From Methanobacteriota archaeon (GTDB lineage Archaea; Thermoplasmatota; Poseidoniia; Poseidoniales; Poseidoniaceae), in the NCBI GenBank assembly GCA_018645535.1, contig JABGWN010000218.1, positions 1-22,924 of the forward strand: 22,924 bases of DNA. Direction: 5' to 3'. Below, in pieces: positions 1 to 8,700 of this stretch; positions within the stretch are counted from its first letter, which is position 1, and each line of letters opens with the position of its first letter. The notes beneath the pieces are model-generated. The model saw nothing but the letters and a program-made list of their open reading frames with translations, ran no database searches and was not told where the DNA came from. Position numbers and translations under genes: made by a program.

Positions 1-1088
1 GGTTCTTTTGCTAATGCTGCAAGTGCTCGGGTTGCTGCCATCTTCATGTTTTGAGTGATGTCTTTTGCACGTACGTCAAGAGCACCTCGGAAAATGTAGG
101 GGAAACCTAGAACATTGTTCACTTGATTTGCATAATCAGAACGACCGGTTGCAATAATTGCGTCTGTGCGTACTTCGAGTATCTCCTCTGGAAGAATCTC
201 AGGAGTTGGGTTTGCAAGTGCGAAGACAATCGGATTCGCTGCCATCGAAGCAATCATTTCTTTTGAAACGAGTCCACCTTTTGAAAGACCAAGGAGTACG
301 TCGGCGCCAATCATGGCTTCAGCAAGAGGACCATCGGGACAATCCACTGCGAATTTCGCCTTGTATTCATTGATTTCTCCTTTGTTGAGTCGACTGGTCG
401 TAATAATCCCTTGAGAATCAACCATCTTGATATTCGAACGCTTTACGCCAAGAGCGACATAGTGTTCTGCACAAGCGAACGCGGATGCTCCAGCACCAAG
501 TACAACGACGTTGATTGTGTCTAATTCCTTTTCTTGTAATTCTACTGCATTCAGTAAAGCGGCACCAGAAATAATAGCTGTACCATGTTGATCATCATGC
601 ATGACTGGGATGTCGGTTGCCTCTGCAATTCGACGTTCAATTTCAAAACATTCTGGCGCCTTGATATCTTCAAGATTGATTCCTCCAAATGTTTTGGAGA
701 TGTTAACAACTGTCGAAATAAACTCCTCAGGATCTGTCGTATCAACCTCAATATCGAACACATCAATATCTGCAAATGTCTTCAGAAGGAGGCCTTTTCC
801 TTCCATGACAGGTTTACTGGCCAAAGCACCAATATTTCCGAGACCTAAAACAGCGGTTCCGTTTGAAATGACTGCAACCAAATTTCCTTTTGATGTATAG
901 CGATATGCATCCTCTGGCCTTTTGGCGATTTCGAGACAAGGATAGGCTACTCCAGGAGAATAAGCAAGCGAAAGTTCGTGTGCTGTAGCGTGTGGTTTTG
1001 TTGGCACCACCTTGATTTTTCCACGCGGTTCTTTTTCGTGATACTCAAGAGCTTCACGGCGGAGAATTTCGTCTCTTTTTTTATTCAT
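1..1088 (-). CDS. maeB: Malic enzyme (NAD(P)-dependent, MaeB-like), 5' part only, cut by the window edge
   Basis: This gene encodes the oxidative decarboxylation of malate to pyruvate and CO2 with NAD(P)+ reduction. About 362 codons are visible from the ATG at 1088 down to base 1, where the gene runs out of the window. The N-terminal part reads into the conserved AYSPGVA segment. Further on are the metal and substrate segment PVMHDDQHGTA and the Rossmann dinucleotide-binding segment VVVLGAGASAFA, followed by FALANPTPE and ATGRSDYANQVNN. All are typical of the bacterial/archaeal malic enzyme family. A purine-rich AGGGGAT lies eight bases before the start. The gene is divergent from pyruvate kinase, which also makes pyruvate. 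Proteobacterial MaeB carries a C-terminal phosphotransacetylase-like domain, and the window cannot show whether this one does. The family call is firm; the NAD versus NADP preference cannot be read. Confidence 0.93.
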   Translation of the reverse strand, partial: MNKKRDEILRREALEYHEKEPRGKIKVVPTKPHATAHELSLAYSPGVAYPCLEIAKRPEDAYRYTSKGNLVAVISNGTAVLGLGNIGALASKPVMEGKGLLLKTFADIDVFDIEVDTTDPEEFISTVVNISKTFGGINLEDIKAPECFEIERRIAEATDIPVMHDDQHGTAIISGAALLNAVELQEKELDTINVVVLGAGASAFACAEHYVALGVKRSNIKMVDSQGIITTSRLNKGEINEYKAKFAVDCPDGPLAEAMIGADVLLGLSKGGLVSKEMIASMAANPIVFALANPTPEILPEEILEVRTDAIIATGRSDYANQVNNVLGFPYIFRGALDVRAKDITQNMKMAATRALAALAKE

Positions 1089-1241
1089 GATTCTATCCCC
1101 TAATCCTCTCTTGATAGCATCAATGGTTTGAGCATTGTTCCTTGATTGGTCTCGAGGGAGTGTTTCTGTTACTCATTTCCGTAAACCAGCAATTGTAAGG
1201 ACTATGGGTTGCTTCGTCTTGTTGAGGTTTGAGGAGAGTAC
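1089..1241. promoter_or_regulatory. Divergent intergenic region between malic enzyme and pyruvate kinase
   Basis: This 153-base gap must hold the promoters for both divergent genes. The only clear signals are the ribosome-binding sites: GAGGAG at 1231-1236, five bases before the pyruvate kinase ATG, and AGGGGAT on the minus strand before malic enzyme. I do not see a convincing archaeal TATA box (TTTATA-like) on either strand. I see no inverted repeat strong enough to name an operator and no RNA gene. Confidence 0.5.
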
Positions 1242-2711
1242 ATGCGTTCGAGAATCATCGCAACAATCGGCCCAGCCAGCAACGGCGTTGAGACCTTAAA
1301 ACAGATGATTGAAGGAGGCATGGATATTGCCCGCCTCAATTATTCTCATGGAGACTTCAAGGGCAAAGAGCAAACAATACAAAACATTCGTTCAGCGGAA
1401 AAAGAGGCTGGGAAATATGTCGGACTACTGGCAGATCTTCCTGGACCAAAACTGCGGCTGGGAACGTTTGATGGCGAGGTTGTCTTAGAAAGAGGAGAAC
1501 TTGTCGATCTTCATTGTGGCGTCTCAGATGGCTTACCAACACAAGCCAATACAATACTAGGCGAACCCGTGAAGACATTGCCTGTTGAATGGGATGGTTT
1601 ATCGAAAGATTTACTGGTGGGAGATCCTGTTCTTCTATCAGATGGCTTAATTCGATTAGAAGTCCTTTCTGCTCCTGGACATATCGGAGAAGTTGTCCGA
1701 TGCCGTGTTGAGGATGGGGGAATCCTAACCGAAAGAAAGGGAATAAACGTTCCAAGAACATTGGTCAAACTCCCTGCTGTCGGCCCGCATGATCTTGATT
1801 GCCTCGAACATGCACTCTCGCAGAATGTTGATTTTGTTGCCGTGTCATACGTACGTAGCGCAAGTGATCTCACCCCAGCCCGAGAACGCATCAAGATGGC
1901 TGGTGTACACACGTGGATTGTTGCTAAGATTGAACATCCTGCAGCTCTAGAAAAGTTGAATGAAATCGTAGAGGCTGCTGATGTCGTTATGGTTGCGAGA
2001 GGGGATTTAGGTGTTGAAATACCACTTGAAGAAGTTCCTGCGGCTCAGGAAAGAATCGTCTCAGCGTGCCTCGAAAGAGGGACGCCAGTTGTTGTTGCAA
2101 CACAAATGCTCGAAAGTATGGTCAACCACGCACGACCCACTCGTGCTGAAGTGACTGATGTGGCAACAGCGATTCGTCAACACGTTAGCGCAGTGATGCT
2201 CTCTGGCGAAACCGCTGGAGGACAACATCCTGTACAGGCAGTTGAAACAATGGCCCGGATTGCTGAAACCGTTGAGGCCTCAACAGCAGATTTACCTGAA
2301 CCACCTGCCCTAGCAGCCTATGTTTCAACACGAGTCATCGCTGGTGCTGCTGTTGATATCGCAAGAGAGACGAAGGCAAACCATCTGATTGTGGCCACAG
2401 AACACGGAAATGCTGCTCGCTTAATGGCCGCCTACCGTCCAAGAATTCCAATATATGCGATGACCAATCGAATTCGAGCTGCTCGCCGAACCACCATCCT
2501 GCCTGGTGTTGAAGGATTACTTGTCGAGGAAAAGCCGAGGGCGAGATCCACGGTCGCAGAGGCTGTTCGATTGTTGTACGAGCAGAAAAAAATTAGGCCT
2601 AATGAAAAGATTGTCGCCATTTCAGGTTCCCCTCAAGCAATCAGTGGGAGAACATCCACCATTCGATTGTTGCAGGTGCAAAAAGATGGCGAACTCTCCG
2701 ATTTGGAGTGA
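1242..2711 (+). CDS. pyk: Pyruvate kinase, predicted K+-independent type
   Basis: The enzyme transfers phosphate from phosphoenolpyruvate to ADP, the last step of glycolysis, in the cytoplasm. At 489 residues it has the full family length: a TIM-barrel A domain, an inserted B domain (roughly residues 72-165) and a C-terminal domain. Visible catalytic residues are R31, N33, S35 (RLNYSHG), D65, K229 and E231 (VAKIEHP), D255 (ARGDLGVEI) and T287 (ATQMLESM). The segment ADLPGPKLR has lysine (K70) where potassium-dependent enzymes carry the glutamate equivalent to rabbit Glu117. In the known family split this predicts activity without K+. The start is supported by GAGGAG five bases upstream and by the family-typical RSRIIATIGPAS opening. 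The gene is followed after 59 bases by the giant surface protein and is divergent from malic enzyme. Confidence 0.97.
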   Translation: MRSRIIATIGPASNGVETLKQMIEGGMDIARLNYSHGDFKGKEQTIQNIRSAEKEAGKYVGLLADLPGPKLRLGTFDGEVVLERGELVDLHCGVSDGLPTQANTILGEPVKTLPVEWDGLSKDLLVGDPVLLSDGLIRLEVLSAPGHIGEVVRCRVEDGGILTERKGINVPRTLVKLPAVGPHDLDCLEHALSQNVDFVAVSYVRSASDLTPARERIKMAGVHTWIVAKIEHPAALEKLNEIVEAADVVMVARGDLGVEIPLEEVPAAQERIVSACLERGTPVVVATQMLESMVNHARPTRAEVTDVATAIRQHVSAVMLSGETAGGQHPVQAVETMARIAETVEASTADLPEPPALAAYVSTRVIAGAAVDIARETKANHLIVATEHGNAARLMAAYRPRIPIYAMTNRIRAARRTTILPGVEGLLVEEKPRARSTVAEAVRLLYEQKKIRPNEKIVAISGSPQAISGRTSTIRLLQVQKDGELSDLE

Positions 2712-2770
2712 AGCGTTGTTGTATCAAACAAACACCGCATTCAAATAGTGAAAAGAACGCATTAGTAATC

Positions 2771-5700
2771 ATGAGCGAAGCCTATAATGAATCATCTCGT
2801 TCGCGACGAGCGATGTTTCTGACTGCACTGATGTTACTATCATCGTGGTCTCTGGCACTTGCCGCTGTTCCAATGGCATCCGCTCATGAAACCCAAGATG
2901 TGATTTCGTGGCCTCTTTCCGGAAGTAATGATACTGGTTGGATTCAACTCAATGCCACGATTGGTTCAGACCCAATACTCAGCAGCCAAGCAACTGCAGA
3001 TTGGATACTTGAGTTCGCCCCAGGCGCAGAAATCTCCAACGCATCGCTCCAAATCCATGTCAATGGATCAGATGGTTTAATGATCGACCAACCACTTCTC
3101 GTAGCCAACGACATAGGTGTCAATCTCTTCGATTGGAGAGGGTTGGGGATTCTCGGTGCTTCAGATTCCTTCGATGGAGCAAATCCATACTCAGATCGTC
3201 TTTCTCCAAACAGTGCAACTGGAGCTGGATGGACGCTTCCTTCGGATGCGATGATCACTGAACTCGCTTTCGAAGCGCTTGCTCCTGTCGACCCACTAAC
3301 TTCGTTCACTCCCGTAACAATCCCAATTACCTCATATGCACAGCATCCTGTTGATGGGCAACTGTATCTGGCAACCGGTGAAACCGTTCTTGTATTCGAT
3401 GCTGTAAACAACCCTGCAATCATCGATTTTTATGACTTTGACCAACTTGAGGCTGAATCTTCACTCGGATCGATTTCAGACATAGCCATCGGGCCGAACG
3501 GTAACCTTCACGTTGCGTTCGAACAACCTTCAGAATTTAGGATGATATCTGCGGTAGATGGTACTGTAGGCACTGGTTTGCCATCCTTCCCTGCTGGAGA
3601 TATCGGAGCTTTTGAAGTCCTCGATTCTGGCATCTATGCAGCAAATACAGACGGGGATTTGTACGAATTCTCCACAAGTTGGAATCTTATCCTCGCAGCT
3701 TCAACTGCAAGCGTCGTCAACGATATTCATGAAGAGGACAACATCCTCTACTTAGCAACTGATAACGGCGTAGAGAGATACGATTTATCGGCAAATCAAG
3801 TATTATCTTCTTGGAACTCTGGAAACGTCCTCCACAGCAATGTAATTACAGAAATAACAACCGCTGGCAATCAACTTCTCTTCTCTTCTCCAGACAACGG
3901 TCTTGCACGATTCAATTGGAACTCAGGCTTTTGGCTTGCAACGTGGAATGATGCAAACTGGCTCAACTCAAATACGGTATCTGGCGCCCAAGCCAACCAA
4001 GATACGCTTCACATCATGAGTGGAAGTCAACTCCATCGTTACAACCTTTCAACTGGAGTTTTCGGCTCCTCGATCGATTTGAGTCAAATGAACTTGACAG
4101 AAACCACTTCCAACATGATGTTGCCATGGTCATCTGGCGGTGCTCGGGCACCTGGGGCCATGATGCATGCCATGACTGATGGAAGCAGGCTTGTTCTTGT
4201 CGATGCGACAATGCAAAGCACAATGCAACGGGAAATTGTCATCGCAAGCGGCCCGTCGAGTTCTAGTATGACTGATGCTCTTGAGCACGATGGGATTCTC
4301 TATATTGCTGGATATGCATCTGAGCAGGTCGACCGATTCGACATAGCCAATTCTCTATGGCTGACATCCATTGATACGGGTGATATCGTCACGGCTTTAG
4401 CTCGAGCAGGAGATACAATCCTAGCTGGTACGGTAAATGATGGGGTATTCCTCATCGAGAACGGCACTATTCGAGCAAATGTTCCGCCTAGTTCTTCCAC
4501 ATCTTCCCCAGATGCCTCTGACAATTACGTTCTCGATATTGCGGCCGTAGGCGATTGTGGAGATTCAACTGGATGCAACATAATGACGATTCAACCCAAT
4601 GGAGTTTACAGAATAGATGCTGATGCAACTGCCATAGGCTCTGCAACACTTCTGAAGTCTGGCATTGCTTTAACTGGGCAACTTGCAATTTATGCAGACA
4701 TAGGCTATGTGGCAACGACTGAAGGTTTGCTTCGATATGAGATTAGTAACGACACATTCCTTGCTTCATGGGGATCTACTGGCGTTAATGGTGTCGATAA
4801 TGCTCCTGTGGCAGTTGTTGGAGACGTCGTTCACATGGGACTATCTGGATACGGCGTTGCTCGTAAAAACATCCTCACTGGAGAAATTCTAACACCTCTT
4901 AACTCCGATACGACGAACATGCAAACAAATACGATTTACGCTCTGGAAGCGAGTGGTAACGATTTGTGGATTGGGACCAACATAGCGGGATACATCTGGG
5001 ATGGTCTCTCAGTAAGCGAAACAACAATCGGACCGCGAAGCGACTGGACAAAACGTCCTTCACAACATTTCGATTATGTCCTTGATGGAAATGCAATGTG
5101 GTCAGGCACAAACATAGGTGTTTGCAAATACGACTTATCTGGGACCATCGCTGACTGTCTCAACGTCTACGATGGCATGCCAAACTGGGCTACCTACGCT
5201 GTCGGCGTCAACAGCACCACTGTCTTTGGAGGAACCTTTTCAGGCGTAGGACTCATCGAAAAATCATCCTTCAGCGTTGTTGGAGAATGGGATGCTGGAT
5301 CATCGACGGAAAACGCAATCGTAGAGATTATCGACGACATCGCCTACATCGGACTCAACGGAGTAGGTGTCGCTCGATGGGACATCGCGAACAGCCAATG
5401 GCTGACAACATGGACTGAGGATAACGTTCTTGATGATGGAAACGAATTCGTTACTGGCATGATTGAAGATATCAGACCCGGCTATATCTGGATTGGTGGA
5501 GAAGACGGTTTCCAGTTGATCAACACAACAACGGGTGCCGAAGCTTACGATATCGAAACCTCAAACAGCCTTTATGTCGGCAATGGCGACCCATATGATT
5601 TGACAATGTACGGATACACAATGTATTACCATCAAGGAGCTTCAAGCGATAGTGTCTACGGTATTGACGTAGGGAACTTCACTGCTATTACGCCGCTTGA

Positions 5701-8700
5701 TGCAGGTTCGGAAGTTAACGAGAATGGCGGCGACATGGTCGGCATGACCATCGTTGGAGGCACGCTTCTTGCAAGCGTTGTATCTGGCCAGTGGTGGAAT
5801 CAAGAAGGAAGCGGAGGAATTGCCCAATACGATTTAGTCTCGCAGACTTGGAATTCATCGGTTTTGCCTGAAGGCGCTGTGGACCGGGTTACAGCATTCA
5901 ACTCATCGACCGGACACACATGGATTTCTTGGGGAGAAATAGGCCTTGAAGTCTACAGCCCAAGCGGTACAAAATTGGGCTCATGGGATACACTTTCCTT
6001 CCCAGTTCGTGAGATAATCGAATACGATGGCCTAATTCTGTTTGCCACCGAAGATGGTGTTGAGCGATTCAATGAGTCTTCCTTCCAATGGGAAGCAGCA
6101 TGGACGCCAGGCAACGGCTTACCAAATGCAATGGGAGACTGGATTGGTGAACTTTGGACAGATGGGAGTAACTTGGTCGTAGGATCTGCCAGCTTTGCAG
6201 GCTGGGGTGGATTCCAACGAGGTACAATCGGTCAACTCGATGCATCCGGTACGTGGACAACATACACTACTGGTCAAAATGGAATTCCAAATGGCTATCC
6301 AATTTCAATGAGTCTCTGTGGCTCTTATTTGTACGTAGGATTATTCAACAACAATGGAGGCATTACGTACCTCGACCTCGCAAACACAACTGCTGTAGGT
6401 TCGTTTACCACCTCTGTTCTCAAGAGCGGTCGGGTAGCAGCAGTTGCTTGTGATCCTTCCAATACATTGTACGTTGGGTACGATGATGATAACCTACCCA
6501 TTTCCAAATACGATACGACTCAATCCGCTTGGATTGCAGAGATTACAGCCAACGGAAATGGAATACCAACTGACCCAGTATGGCTTGATGCGTTTAGTTA
6601 TGCAGATGGTAAATTGTTGATTGGTTACGATGACAATGGCGGCTTTGCAGCCATCTCAACGCTTGGGCCAATTACTGGTCAAGCAAGTGTTCAATCCGTA
6701 GGAACTGCAGTTACATCAATCAAATACAGCGGGAATGAGTGGCTGATTGGACAAGCCGGAGGAGCAAGTGGCTACTCCCATGTTGATACGTTAAGTTCCG
6801 TTGGATTAAACACTGAATTCGAATTACCTGCCTTAGTTAGCGGGAATATCGAGGCAATGGTCAGTGATGGTTCTCGTGTTTGGGTCTCCACCTACTCAGT
6901 AACTGTAAACGGAAACAATCCAGGTGCAGGCTCAGGCGGCATTCTACAAGGCACCTTCAATTCCAGTGGAGGGATCGATTGGAATGAAGGTTGGTCTCTT
7001 TCCTTCAACAATCAAGTCAATTCTATGTTAATGGAAGGCACAACGATTTACATCACGACTCAGAGTGGTGGAATGTATCTTCTTGATACCACCACCAACG
7101 TATTGCAGAGAAAGAGTGGAGCGGTTCACAACAGTCAAGATGGCCTCGCAATTCATCAATCAGGCGGAGTATCAACGCTCTTTGTTGGATTACTCGGTAC
7201 ATTCTCTACTGCCGCAGGCGTCCAGATGTTTGACCTTGCAACACAACAGTTCACTGGTGGCCAACTTCTCTCTGGCCTTCCTTCTGACAACATTCAAGGA
7301 TTTGCCTTTTCTAACTCACACGTCTACATTGCAACACAAAATGGAATTGGACGTTGGAATCTAAGCATAAACGACTGGGACAATCCCCTAACAACATCAG
7401 ATGGACTCCCGACATCCAACATTGAAGATATCAAATACATCTCAAACACTCTCTACATCGCAAGTCCCAGCGGCCTAACGCAATACATCCCTGCAACAGG
7501 GGCAATGAACACCAACACAACCGCAGATGGTTTACTTGGAAATTCAGTTTGGTCTATCGAAACCTACACGACCAGTCAAATGGGAACGTGGCTGATTCTG
7601 GGACATGATGGAGCGGGAAGTGAACGTCCAGGACTTACTATCGTCGATGCTTCATCAAATTCAGTTGCCGCTACGCATCGCTTTGATCAATTGCCTTCGA
7701 ATTACATTACATCGGTTGCATCCGATTATGGTGGAATTCATGTTGCAACTGATGTTGGTCCATTGGTCCATTACAACGGATTGACAGAAGAATTTGAAGA
7801 TGGTCTTGCTAGTTTTGAGCTCCCTTCATGGCCAATCTATCGAATGGACAGTGATGGCACACACCTGATGGTCATGGGCGCCTCTGGAATGGCGATTATA
7901 GAGGCTCAGACGAGTACGCACTCTATGCTCAAATCAGCAATTGTACAAAATCCAAGCAATGTTGCAGTCGGAGCCAATGGATTCTGGCTGACAACCACAA
8001 ACGATGGGCTGAAGGGATGGACACCTGCTACTGCGTTTAGCGAAATGGAAACGATTAGTGTCCGATATGCAGATCCGCTTAACATTGGATTCAATTCAGA
8101 ATATATGGAAATCACCGATATGACTCATCCGGGACTTCAGATTAATCTTGTTACCCAAGACGATCCTGTAAACCTCAACACTTCTGTTGGAGCGGCGGGT
8201 GTACACGGACTTTTGTTCCAAACTGTACCTCTTGTGATGACTTCTCCTGTCTCAAATGCAGCAGTATGGGCTCAATCGAGTACACTCAGATACGATGCTG
8301 TACTGGAACTGGATAACACAACCGGAGTTGAAAGCAGCCTTCAATTAGCCATCAACAATGGTCAATTAATCAACGGAACTCGAATTGTTCCGATTAAACT
8401 CGTAGCACCTAGTAACGGAACAATCGAGGTTCGACTCGTCTATGATTGGATACGAAAGGATACACCGGTTGAAATTGCAGATATTTACGACCGTCCTGAT
8501 GATGGCGGTGAAGCATTAACCGTCGAATGGTCTCTTGTTCATGACCCAGATTTCAATCGGTATCTCGTCTATGTTAACGAAGGTCCGTGGGGTTCCCTAC
8601 CAACCGATATTGATCTTGCTGGAAGAATCATCGACAAAACAGAATCTCTTCACAGTCGACTCAAGGTTGATGTCACAACAGCCAACGGGGTACCTCTCGT

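Noticed and set aside
2708..2770. GTG start at 2708 for the giant protein, overlapping the pyruvate kinase stop
   Set aside because: It would place 21 odd residues with two cysteines before a normal signal peptide; the ATG at 2771 gives a standard N-terminus. Translational coupling through the overlap is not excluded.
2944..3423. 159-codon open frame on the minus strand inside the giant gene
   Set aside because: It lies antisense to a strongly supported coding region and its product has no recognisable motif; it is a by-product of the codon use of the real gene.
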